Source: Pseudomonas sp. MWU15-20650 | GTDB lineage: Bacteria; Pseudomonadota; Gammaproteobacteria; Pseudomonadales; Pseudomonadaceae | DNA length: 64,000 bases | NCBI RefSeq assembly: GCF_023242475.1 | Contig: NZ_JALJFG010000010.1 | Coordinates: 62,001 to 126,000, forward strand | Reading direction: 5' to 3' | Shown here: positions 51,575 to 59,133 of the stretch, one piece after another | Position numbering within the stretch: position 1 is the first letter of the stretch | How the letters are laid out: each line of letters starts with the position of its first letter | Notes under the pieces: generated by a model | The model's input: only the letters and a program-made list of their open reading frames with translations | Databases searched by the model: none | Told to the model about the DNA's origin: nothing | Program-made: the position numbers and the translations under genes

Positions 51575-52567
51575 TCAACCTCCGACGATCAGTGGGCTGG
51601 CCTGCAACAAGTGGCGCACCAGTGCGCTCAAGCCAGGCGGGGAGAGCAGGGTGATTTCAAATTCCGGCCCGCAGACTTTCAGGTTCAGCGGCAGGCGCGG
51701 CAGCTGTTCGCCGACATCGAGGCGGCGCAGGCGAAATTGCAGGTGGTGACGTTCTTTCACCGTGGGTTCGAGCATCAGCCCCTGTAACGGGTGAAAGTCG
51801 GCATCCAGCACCGTGACCTTGTGGCCGGCATTGACTTCGCCGACCACGTGCAAGCGCTCATCCATGGCAAAGGCGCCGAGGTAGTTGCTGTGGTCCGATT
51901 CATCATTTTTTTGCAATTGGATCTGGTTCACCACCTTGACCTTGGTGCCCGCGGGCACGTCTTGGGTAATGACGCAGGAGGGGCTGATGAACACGTTGTC
52001 GCCGATCTGCACATACCCCAGCACCCGGGCGCCGGCGCCGACTTCGACGTTGTTGCCCAGGCGTGGATGGCGCTTGCCGTCCGGGTTGTTGGCGATGCCA
52101 CGGGCGCCCAGGGTCACGCCGCAGAGGACGTAGCAGTCGTTGCCGATCTCGCAGGTTTCACCAATGACGGTGCCGTAGCCGTGGTCCAGCACAAAGCGCC
52201 GGCCAATGCGCGCCGCCGGGTGAATCTCGGCGCCGGAGAGGATCTTGCCCTGGTTGCTGAGCTTGAGGGCCATACGCGTGAACACGCCTGGGCTGGCCTC
52301 GGGGAGGTTCCACACCACGTGCGCCAGCCGGTAGAACAGCACGGCCTTGAAGGAGGCATAGGACTCCAGGATCAACTCGCCGCGCCCGCGTGACGCCGGG
52401 TCGCGATAGGCGTAGGCGATCAAGTCCTCGGCCACCGCTTGGGCGGCGTTCTGGATCAGTGGCGCCAGGTGCGGTTCCAACTGCTTCATCTGCGCAGGCG
52501 TGAGGGTCTGGATGAGGTGGGTGAGCAACTCATCGTGCAGTTGTTGCATGTCGATGAAGCCGCCCAT
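51575..52567 (-). CDS. Serine O-acetyltransferase (EpsC/SrpH type) with C-terminal extension
   Basis: 330 residues from ATG 52567, with GAGGG upstream. Residues about 1-105 are helical (DELLTHLIQTLTPAQMKQLE). Residues about 110-215 are the left-handed beta helix of hexapeptide acyltransferases (SGAEIHPAARIGRRFVLDHG, GETCEIGNDCYVLCGVTLGA, HPRLGNNVEVGAGARVLGYV, SPSCVITQDVPAGTKVKV), with the catalytic His in the DHG loop. The last 100 residues (YLGAFAMDERLHVVGEVNAG, LDADFHPLQGLMLEPTVKER, CGPEFEITLLSPPGLSALVR) are not part of a usual EpsC. It makes O-acetylserine, the substrate of the cysteine synthase encoded just upstream. Confidence 0.9.
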   Translation of the reverse strand: MGGFIDMQQLHDELLTHLIQTLTPAQMKQLEPHLAPLIQNAAQAVAEDLIAYAYRDPASRGRGELILESYASFKAVLFYRLAHVVWNLPEASPGVFTRMALKLSNQGKILSGAEIHPAARIGRRFVLDHGYGTVIGETCEIGNDCYVLCGVTLGARGIANNPDGKRHPRLGNNVEVGAGARVLGYVQIGDNVFISPSCVITQDVPAGTKVKVVNQIQLQKNDESDHSNYLGAFAMDERLHVVGEVNAGHKVTVLDADFHPLQGLMLEPTVKERHHLQFRLRRLDVGEQLPRLPLNLKVCGPEFEITLLSPPGLSALVRHLLQASPLIVGG

Positions 52568-52604
52568 GGAGGCACCCTCGCAGTCTGGATAGTTGGGTAA
52601 CCGG

Positions 52605-53519
52605 TTATTCGAAACCGGGCAGGTAGCTGTCGGCATTGTCGTAGACCATGGTCAACACCACCGTTTCAGGCGGCAATTCGGGGGCGAGCTGAGCGATGGC
52701 AACCATGTTGGCCGCCGAGGACAGCCCCAGGCTGATGGCGTCGGTGCGCATGATGCGTTTGATCATGTCGATGCAGGCGCTGTGCGACACCTTGAGCATG
52801 CCGTCCAGTACATCCACGTTGAGAATGCTCGGGATCAGGCCAATCGACAGACCCTGGATAGCGTGCGCAGCATGCTGGTCTTTCAGCAGGTCGCATTCCT
52901 CCGGTTCCACGCCCATGACGCGGATCGCCGGCCAGGCGGCCTTGAGGGTTTCACCGATGCCGGTGATGTGACCCCCGGTGCCGATGCCGCTGATGAAGTA
53001 ATCCACGCGCCGGTCACCAAAGGCGCGGATGATTTCCGGCGCAGTGGTGTCGCGGTGGGTTTGCGGGTTGGCGCCATTGCGTTGCTGGTTGAGCATCACG
53101 TAGTTGGGGTTTTCCAGCTGCAACTCCATGCACTTTTCACCGTGGGAGTTGTTGCCCAGGCGGCTGTCAGACAGCACCACCCGGGCGCCGTACAGGCGTA
53201 GCAGTTTCTGTTTTTCGGGGCTGTAGTTGTCGGGGATCACCAGCACGACTTTGTAGCCAAGCACATTGCCGGCCATCACCAGGCCAATGCCGGTGTTGCC
53301 GCCGCTGGGTTCGATGATGGTTTGCCCGGAGTCACGCATCAGTACGCCACGGCGCTCGGCGTCGAGGATCATGCCCAGGGCGATGCGCGCCTTGTGGCTG
53401 CCGCCGGGGTTCAGGGATTCCAGCTTGGCGTAGACCTCGATGCCGAGGTCTTCGGAAAACTGGGCCAGACGTACGATCGGCGTGTTGCCGATGACGTCGA
53501 GAATGGAGTTATGCAGCAT
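52605..53519 (-). CDS. Cysteine synthase homologue (CysK/CysM family)
   Basis: 304 residues, PLP fold type II. The PLP-lysine segment is NPGGSHKARIALGMI with Lys43 (usual families have SVKDR or SIKDR; here His42 and Ala44 differ). EPSGGNTGIGLVMAGNVLGY and GIGTGGHITGIGETLK are the phosphate and substrate loops. The changed loop, like CysM proteins that use a thiocarboxylated carrier protein, may mean that sulfur comes from a protein-thiocarboxylate rather than sulfide; that is an inference. It lies 15 bases after the Ubl-E1 fusion gene. Confidence 0.92.
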   Translation of the reverse strand: MLHNSILDVIGNTPIVRLAQFSEDLGIEVYAKLESLNPGGSHKARIALGMILDAERRGVLMRDSGQTIIEPSGGNTGIGLVMAGNVLGYKVVLVIPDNYSPEKQKLLRLYGARVVLSDSRLGNNSHGEKCMELQLENPNYVMLNQQRNGANPQTHRDTTAPEIIRAFGDRRVDYFISGIGTGGHITGIGETLKAAWPAIRVMGVEPEECDLLKDQHAAHAIQGLSIGLIPSILNVDVLDGMLKVSHSACIDMIKRIMRTDAISLGLSSAANMVAIAQLAPELPPETVVLTMVYDNADSYLPGFE

Positions 53520-53534
53520 GCGTCAGTCCCCGGA

Positions 53535-55397
53535 TCAGTACAAAGGCATGTCGGGTTCGACGTCGCGCACCCAATGTTTCATGCCGCCCTGCAGGACTTT
53601 GGTGTTGGCGAAACCGGCGGCTAGCAAGGTGCTGGCGGCTTGCTCGGCGCGGGTTCCGGCATAGCAGATCAGGTAGTGGGTGTTGTCGCGGCTCAGGTTG
53701 GCGAGTTGCCCATCCAGTTCGGCCAGGGGGATATGCACCACGCCCGGCAATTTGCACACCTCCAATTCGCTGGCGTCGCGCACGTCCAGCAATACGTCGG
53801 CGCTGCGCTGATGTTCGAGCACCTGCTTGAGCACTTGGGGCTTGATATAGCGCTCTTCGGCCAGGGACGGTCGGCTCGCGATGGCATCCGCGCACACCGC
53901 CGGTGCCAGGTTTTCGCTGTGGCGCAGTTCCGAGCAGCACGGGCAATCGGCGCGGCGCTTGAAGCGGATTTCACTGAATTTCATCGCCAACGCGTCGAAA
54001 CGCATCAAGCGGCCGGACAACGGTTCGCCAATACCGATCAGCAATTTGATCGCCTCAGTGGCCTGAATCATGCCCACCACCCCCGGCAACACGCCAATGA
54101 CGCCGCCGGCACTGCAATTGGGCGCCAGTTCTGCAGGCGGCGCTTGTGGGAACAGGCAGCGATAGCATGGGCCACCTTTATAGTTGAGCACGCTGATCTG
54201 CCCGTCGAAGCGGTAGATGGCGCCGTACACCAAGGGTTTACCCAACTGTACGCAGGCATCGTTGACCCGGTAGCGGGTGTCGAAGTTGTCGGTGCCGTCG
54301 ATAACCAGGTCATAGGCACCCACCAGTTCCAGGGCGTTGTCGGCGTTGAGGGCCATGTTGTGTGCGTTGATCTGGATATGGCGGTTGAGGTCTTGCAGGC
54401 GTTGCTTGGCGGACTCGACCTTGGGCATGCCCAAGGTGCTGTTGCCGTGGACGACCTGGCGTTGCAGGTTGCTGCTTTCGACCACATCAAAGTCCACCAG
54501 GCCCAGGGTGCCGATGCCGGCCGCCGCCAGGTAGAGGCTGATGGGCGAGCCCAGGCCACCGGTGCCGATGATCAACACCTTGGCTTTTTTCAGGTTCAAC
54601 TGACCTTCGCGGCCGACACCGGGCAGGGTGATGTGGCGCACATAGCGCTGCACTTCTTCATTGCTCAAGGCGTCGACGTCCATGCCCCCCGAGGTCGCGA
54701 GCAGTACTTCGATTCTGGCTTTTGCCGGTAATGGCTCATCGGCGCCGATCAACTCCTCCTCGGCGGTGAACAGGAAGTGTTCCTTGAGCTGGTTGTTCTT
54801 TTCGTGAAAAAGATGCGGGCGCAACTGCGGGTGGTAGTTGCAGAGGTTTTCAATGACTTCGCGCAATGTCGATCCGGTGCCCTCGAGGGTTGATTCCGGC
54901 AGCTTGGCCACGCGGACCAGAATGTCGGGGAAAGAGACAGCGTTCATGGACAACTCCGTGTGCAGGTCGTTGAAGGGTTGAAGGGCGAAATGTTTGCCAT
55001 CCCAGGCAAACAGCTTTGATCCCAGGGCCTGGCCCTGGCGAACATCGACCACCAGGTAGCTGACGGGGTAGATCGGTTCGCCGAGGAACAGCGCCTTGTC
55101 CTGGTCTTCGTCACTGAAATAGGCGCCGACATCCGGGTGAGAGTGGTAGATCACCACCACCGGGTTGTCGCTGCGAAACGCCTTGTTCATCAGCAGGGTG
55201 TCGGCCACGGAAAAGGTGTAGCCGTTGGCCGCGCTGCGCGGGTACATCTGGGGGTTCTTGCGGTGTAACTCGTTCTGGATATTGCTGCCCAGGTACACGC
55301 TGCCGTCGGCGAAGATAAAGCCACAGCATTCCTCGGGATAGCTGCGGCTGGCGTGGGCGTAGATCTGTTCCAGAGCGGTGGGGCGCAGGACTTCCAT
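53535..55397 (-). CDS. JAMM protease + ubiquitin-like sulfur carrier + E1 + rhodanese fusion protein
   Basis: 620 residues from the ATG at 55397, with GAGAGAAG upstream (a GTG at 55430 is also in frame). Domains in order: (1) about 1-145 JAMM/MPN+ peptidase, Glu23 in YPEECCGFIF and H85-x-H87 with Ser95 and Asp98 in HSHPDVGAYFSDED; (2) about 151-238 ThiS/MoaD/CysO-like beta-grasp carrier, ending in the di-glycine Gly237-Gly238 followed by MDVDALS; (3) about 245-500 MoeB/ThiF-type E1 with GTGGLG, zinc Cys pairs (CYRC, CPCC) and NCSAGG; (4) about 520-615 rhodanese with Cys578 in CYAGTRA. It would adenylate, sulfurate and release a fused carrier for cysteine or thio-metabolite synthesis. Confidence 0.93.
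   Translation of the reverse strand: MEVLRPTALEQIYAHASRSYPEECCGFIFADGSVYLGSNIQNELHRKNPQMYPRSAANGYTFSVADTLLMNKAFRSDNPVVVIYHSHPDVGAYFSDEDQDKALFLGEPIYPVSYLVVDVRQGQALGSKLFAWDGKHFALQPFNDLHTELSMNAVSFPDILVRVAKLPESTLEGTGSTLREVIENLCNYHPQLRPHLFHEKNNQLKEHFLFTAEEELIGADEPLPAKARIEVLLATSGGMDVDALSNEEVQRYVRHITLPGVGREGQLNLKKAKVLIIGTGGLGSPISLYLAAAGIGTLGLVDFDVVESSNLQRQVVHGNSTLGMPKVESAKQRLQDLNRHIQINAHNMALNADNALELVGAYDLVIDGTDNFDTRYRVNDACVQLGKPLVYGAIYRFDGQISVLNYKGGPCYRCLFPQAPPAELAPNCSAGGVIGVLPGVVGMIQATEAIKLLIGIGEPLSGRLMRFDALAMKFSEIRFKRRADCPCCSELRHSENLAPAVCADAIASRPSLAEERYIKPQVLKQVLEHQRSADVLLDVRDASELEVCKLPGVVHIPLAELDGQLANLSRDNTHYLICYAGTRAEQAASTLLAAGFANTKVLQGGMKHWVRDVEPDMPLY
54945..54957 (-). promoter_or_regulatory. 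Internal ribosome site and ATG before the Ubl domain of the fusion
   Basis: On the minus strand CACGGAG lies six to nine bases before an in-frame ATG (complement of 54947-54945, residue 151 of the fusion). This is exactly the start of the ubiquitin-like domain (MNAVSFPDILV). The same mRNA could yield a second, JAMM-less protein with free Ubl-E1-rhodanese. Confidence 0.5.
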
Positions 55398-55426
55398 GCT
55401 TCTCTCGTGTGCTTGCTGTGGGACGG

Positions 55427-56377
55427 TCACTTTTTCTGGGCCAGGAGTTTTTCAATCGGCAACTTGGTGATCGCAAAGCCGGCCAGCAGGATCGCCGAAT
55501 ACAGCATCAGGTCGCGGGAAATCTCCACGCCTTCGTACCAGGCACCGATGATCACTGCGAACACCGGGAAGATGATGAAGACGAACGACAGGATGATCGG
55601 GCTCAGGCGCTTGAGCAGCATGAAATACACGATGAATCCACCGACCGAGGCGACCAGCCCCAGGTAGAACAGCGCACCCCAGGAACGCAGGGTGATGGTG
55701 TCGAAGGTCGGCGTCTCAAACCACAGGCCCGCCACGAACAGCATCAACCCGGCAATGCCGATAGGCAGGGTGTTGTAGGTGATGACGCTGATGGCGCTGC
55801 CTTTTTGCTTGGTCATGACGTAGCACAGGGCATGCATGATCGCGGCGGTCAGAATGGCCAGCACCCCAAAGAACTCGGCGTGATCCAGGTGCAGGCCCTG
55901 GCTCTTGATGATCATGTAGAGGCTGCCGAAACCAATACCGATGCCGACGACCTGGGAGAAGTAGATGCGCTCACGCAGGAACAGCGCGGAGAAGATTAGG
56001 ATGAAGACAGGCATGCAACTGAACAGCAGGGCCGTCAGGCCCGACGACACATGCATCTCGCCGTAGTTGAGCAGGTAATAAGGAACGCTGAAGTAGGACA
56101 GGGTCACAAACACGAAGAACCAACGGCTTTCCCGGGGAAACAGGATCGGCTCGCGCCGTACCAGGGCAAAACACAGGAACAGCGGGAAGGCGATGAGGAA
56201 GCGCAGGCCGGCGGACGTCAGCGGCGGCACGCTTTCCACGGCGATCTTGATACCCAGCCACGTGGTGCCCCAACTCAGGCACACGATGAGAAACATCACG
56301 CTGGTCACCAAGCCGGCCAACCACTGTTTTTGAGTTTTTGATTTTGCAGTGTTTTCGAGAACGGCGGACATTGGCAT
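55427..56377 (-). CDS. DMT-superfamily (EamA) transporter, cysteine-export-like
   Basis: 316 residues from the ATG at 56377, with GGAAG nine bases upstream. Ten membrane helices in two EamA repeats: VTSVMFLIVCLSWGTTWLGI, FVTLSYFSVPYYLLNYGEM, IYFSQVVGIGIGFGSLYMII, and LVASVGGFIVYFMLLKRLSP, FVFIIFPVFAVIIGAWYEG. Members such as YdeD/EamA and RhtA export cysteine or other amino acids. As first gene of the JAMM/Ubl/CysK operon, with its stop 29 bases before the fusion gene, it likely exports the thiol product or protects against excess cysteine. Divergent MocR gene upstream. Confidence 0.92.
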   Translation of the reverse strand: MPMSAVLENTAKSKTQKQWLAGLVTSVMFLIVCLSWGTTWLGIKIAVESVPPLTSAGLRFLIAFPLFLCFALVRREPILFPRESRWFFVFVTLSYFSVPYYLLNYGEMHVSSGLTALLFSCMPVFILIFSALFLRERIYFSQVVGIGIGFGSLYMIIKSQGLHLDHAEFFGVLAILTAAIMHALCYVMTKQKGSAISVITYNTLPIGIAGLMLFVAGLWFETPTFDTITLRSWGALFYLGLVASVGGFIVYFMLLKRLSPIILSFVFIIFPVFAVIIGAWYEGVEISRDLMLYSAILLAGFAITKLPIEKLLAQKK

Positions 56378-56401
56378 CGTTTATTGCTTCCCTGAGCCGG
56401 A

Positions 56402-56452
56402 ATTGAACTCTATATTGAACTTGTAATGAGTTATTTTTTTCGGCGATTGAAC
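56402..56452. promoter_or_regulatory. Three ATTGAAC direct repeats in the divergent promoter region
   Basis: ATTGAAC occurs at 56402-56408, 56414-56420 and 56446-56452, all in one orientation, spaced 12 and 32 bases, between the MocR gene and the divergent transporter/fusion operon. MocR regulators commonly bind direct repeats, so these are candidate operators. Confidence 0.55.
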
Positions 56453-56480
56453 CCGTAAAAGCACACTATTAGGGCGAAAG

Positions 56481-57905
56481 ATGGCTGTCAAAACAAATAT
56501 TGACATGGTGTCAATTATGCGTGAGGGCTTGTCCAACGGGCAGGGCGTGAAGTACAAGCGCCTGTCTGATGTCATGGAACGAGGCATTCTTGAAGGCTTG
56601 ATTGAACCGGGACGAAAACTGCCGCCCCACCGGGTGCTTTCCGACAATCTGGGTGTGACCATCGGCACCATCAGCCGGGCCTACGGCGAGCTGGAACGCC
56701 TGGGGTTGGTCGTGGCGCGGGTCGGTGACGGGACCTTCGTGCGCAAGCGTGGGATGGAGCGCCAGCGCGATGAAGGCTTTCGCAACTTCAGCGAGGAGCC
56801 GCGCCAATACTTCGACATGAGCCGCAACATGCACATCCCCGGGCAGGAAACGGTATTTCTCGCCCAGAGCTTCCAAACCCTCTCGACCAACGCCAAATTC
56901 CTTCAGGACATCAGCGCCTACACCCCGGACGCCGGTTTGCCACGCTACCGCGAGGCGGGTGCGCAATGGTTGGTGCAGCGTGATTTTCATCCGATCCCCG
57001 AGCAAGTCATCTGCGTCAATGGCGGCCAGCACGGCTTGCTTTGCGCGATGATGGCGCTGTTGCGTGCCGGTGATACGGTGGTCACCGAACAACTGACTTA
57101 CCCAGGGCTCATCACCGCCGCGCGCATGCTGGGTGTGCGATTAATTGGCCTGGAAATGGATGAAGAAGGTGTGCTGCCGGGGGCGTTGGATGAAGTCTGC
57201 CGCAATCACCGGGTTTCGGCGTTGTACTGCACCCCGACGATTCAGAACCCGACCACGGCGGTGCTGTCGGTTACGCGCCGGGAGGCGTTGGCCAAAGTCT
57301 GTCGTGAACACAATCTGCTGATTCTTGAGGACGAAGCCCACGGTGTGCTGGTAGAAGATCGGCCGCCACCCCTCAGTTTCTTCGCGCCTGAGCGTACGAT
57401 CTTGATCAGTAGCCTGAGTAAGGCGGTGTCGGCGGGTTTGCGGGTTGGCTACGTACACGCGCCACCGGCACTGGTCAGCCGCATCTCGGCGGCGCTGCGT
57501 TCGACCTGCTGGATGGCCACCCCCGTGACCCTGGAACTGGCGACCCAGTGGATTGAAAACGGCACGGCGGAGTACCTGCTGCGTCAGCAGATCAACGAGA
57601 TCAGCCGGCGCAAAGCCCTGGTGCGCGACCTGCTGAATGGCCTGGCCTATCGCACCCACCTCAACAGCCCGCACTTCTGGATCGAGGTGCCGGAACCCTG
57701 GCGTGCGTCGGAAATCGAGGCGGAGCTCAAACAGAACAATTACCTGATCGCCACCGCCGAGGCTTTTGCCGTGGGGCAGACGGCGGTGCCGCAGTTTATT
57801 CGGGCGAGTATCTGTAATACGTCGGGCGACGATCAGTTATTGCGGGCGGGGTTTGATGCACTGGCCACGGCGCTGGGGCAGGGGGGCGGGCGGTTTCATC
57901 TCTAG
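56481..57905 (+). CDS. MocR-type regulator of the divergent cysteine-type operon
   Basis: 474 residues. The GntR winged helix is VKYKRLSDVMERGILEGLIE, PGRKLPPHRVLSDNLGVTIG, TISRAYGELERLGLVVARVG, with DGTFVRK as its end. The aminotransferase-like domain has ISSLSKAVSAGLRVGY with the PLP Lys at 314 and ILEDEAHGVLVED earlier. It lies divergently from the EamA/JAMM-Ubl-E1/CysK/EpsC/AlaX operon, with 103 bases between the starts. Its regulon most likely is that operon, possibly sensing PLP adducts of cysteine or serine. A REP-like repeat region follows. Confidence 0.92.
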   Translation: MAVKTNIDMVSIMREGLSNGQGVKYKRLSDVMERGILEGLIEPGRKLPPHRVLSDNLGVTIGTISRAYGELERLGLVVARVGDGTFVRKRGMERQRDEGFRNFSEEPRQYFDMSRNMHIPGQETVFLAQSFQTLSTNAKFLQDISAYTPDAGLPRYREAGAQWLVQRDFHPIPEQVICVNGGQHGLLCAMMALLRAGDTVVTEQLTYPGLITAARMLGVRLIGLEMDEEGVLPGALDEVCRNHRVSALYCTPTIQNPTTAVLSVTRREALAKVCREHNLLILEDEAHGVLVEDRPPPLSFFAPERTILISSLSKAVSAGLRVGYVHAPPALVSRISAALRSTCWMATPVTLELATQWIENGTAEYLLRQQINEISRRKALVRDLLNGLAYRTHLNSPHFWIEVPEPWRASEIEAELKQNNYLIATAEAFAVGQTAVPQFIRASICNTSGDDQLLRAGFDALATALGQGGGRFHL

Positions 57906-57938
57906 CGCCAGCAGGTGTTATGTCGCGAGCGGGCTTTC

Positions 57939-58104
57939 TGTGGCGAGCGGGCTTGCCCCGCGTTGGGCTGCGAAGCAGCCCCAATCAGGAAGAATGCGGT
58001 GTATCAGTCAGACGTTATCGCCTGGTTTTAGGGCTGCTACGCGCCCCAACGCGGGACAAAAAGGCTAAAAAGTAACCTGTGGCGAGGGAGCCCGCTCGCC
58101 ACAG
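57939..58104. repeat. Inverted repeat region with TGTGGCGAGCGGGCTTGCC arms
   Basis: TGTGGCGAGCGGGCTTGCC (57939-57957) and its inverted mate (TGTGGCGAGGGAGCCCGCTCG...CACAG, ending 58104) flank about 130 bases containing GTTGGGCTGCGAAGCAGCCC and the mate GGGCTGCTACGCGCCCCAAC, so two nested inverted arms. It is a different REP family from the GGGAGCAAGC type. It lies between convergent genes. Confidence 0.8.
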
Positions 58105-58136
58105 GAAAAGCGCCTGTTGCAACGAGGCTCAGTGGG

Positions 58137-58955
58137 TTATTTGAACCGCCGCTCTACGCCTTTCTCCACCAGAATCTTCGCCGAGATCTCCTCCACCGAG
58201 AAATGCGTGGAGTTGATGTGCGCAATATTCTCGCGACGGAACAGGTTTTCCACTTCACGCACTTCGAACTCGCACTGGGCATAGCTGGAGTAGCGGCTGT
58301 TGGGCTTGCGCTCGTTGCGGATGGCCGTCAGACGGTCCGGGTCGATGGTCAGGCCGAACAACTTGTGCGAATGCGCGCGCAGGGCTGCCGGTAGCGTCAG
58401 GTGTTCCATGTCGTCTTCGGTCAGCGGGTAGTTGGCCGCGCGGATACCAAATTGCATGGCCATGTACAAACAGGTGGGGGTTTTGCCGCAGCGCGACACG
58501 CCTACCAGGATCAGGTCGGCCTTGTCGTAGTAATGCGTACGGGCGCCATCATCGTTGTCGAGGGCGAAGTTCACCGCCTCGATACGCTCCATATAGTTGG
58601 AGTTATGCCCAATGGAATGGGACTTTCCGACCGAATAGGAGGAGTGTTCACTCAGTTCCTGTTCCAGGGGGGCCAGGAAGGTCGAGAAGATGTCGATCAT
58701 GAAACCATTCGAGGTGGCGAGGATCTCACGAATGTCTTGATTGACGATGGTGTCGAAAATGATCGGCCGAAAGCCGTCTTTTTCGGCCGCCAGATTGATT
58801 TGTTGTACCATGGCCCGCGCTTTATCCACGCTGTCTATATAAGGACGCGTGAATTTGGCGAAGGTAATGTTTTCGAACTGTGCGAGCAGGCTTTGGCCCA
58901 ATGTCTCGGCTGTAATGCCGGTGCCGTCGGAAATAAAGAAAGCAGATCGTTTCAT
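58137..58955 (-). CDS. ppsR: Phosphoenolpyruvate synthetase regulatory kinase/phosphotransferase
   Basis: 272 residues from the ATG at 58955, with AGGG upstream. It is the DUF299 family: [20 protein letters not shown] at the N-terminus, [20 protein letters not shown] as the P-loop-like nucleotide site, and [14 protein letters not shown] [12 protein letters not shown]. PpsR inactivates and reactivates PEP synthase by phosphorylation and dephosphorylation. Divergent arrangement with ppsA, 178 bases between the starts, fits that role. Confidence 0.95.
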   Translation of the reverse strand: MKRSAFFISDGTGITAETLGQSLLAQFENITFAKFTRPYIDSVDKARAMVQQINLAAEKDGFRPIIFDTIVNQDIREILATSNGFMIDIFSTFLAPLEQELSEHSSYSVGKSHSIGHNSNYMERIEAVNFALDNDDGARTHYYDKADLILVGVSRCGKTPTCLYMAMQFGIRAANYPLTEDDMEHLTLPAALRAHSHKLFGLTIDPDRLTAIRNERKPNSRYSSYAQCEFEVREVENLFRRENIAHINSTHFSVEEISAKILVEKGVERRFK

Positions 58956-59133
58956 TTGAGCCCTGGGCCTTAAGCTGATGGCGAATCTTGGATATGATAG
59001 GCGCGATTTTGCCGTCCCGCAGTGGGCCGCATTCTCACTTATTTTCCAGGTCCAGGCCACAAGCGCTGGCGTTAGCTCCTATTGAGCAACCCGCGTCCTG
59101 AGCTTTTCCAACACAGAAAGTGGAGAGATCACC

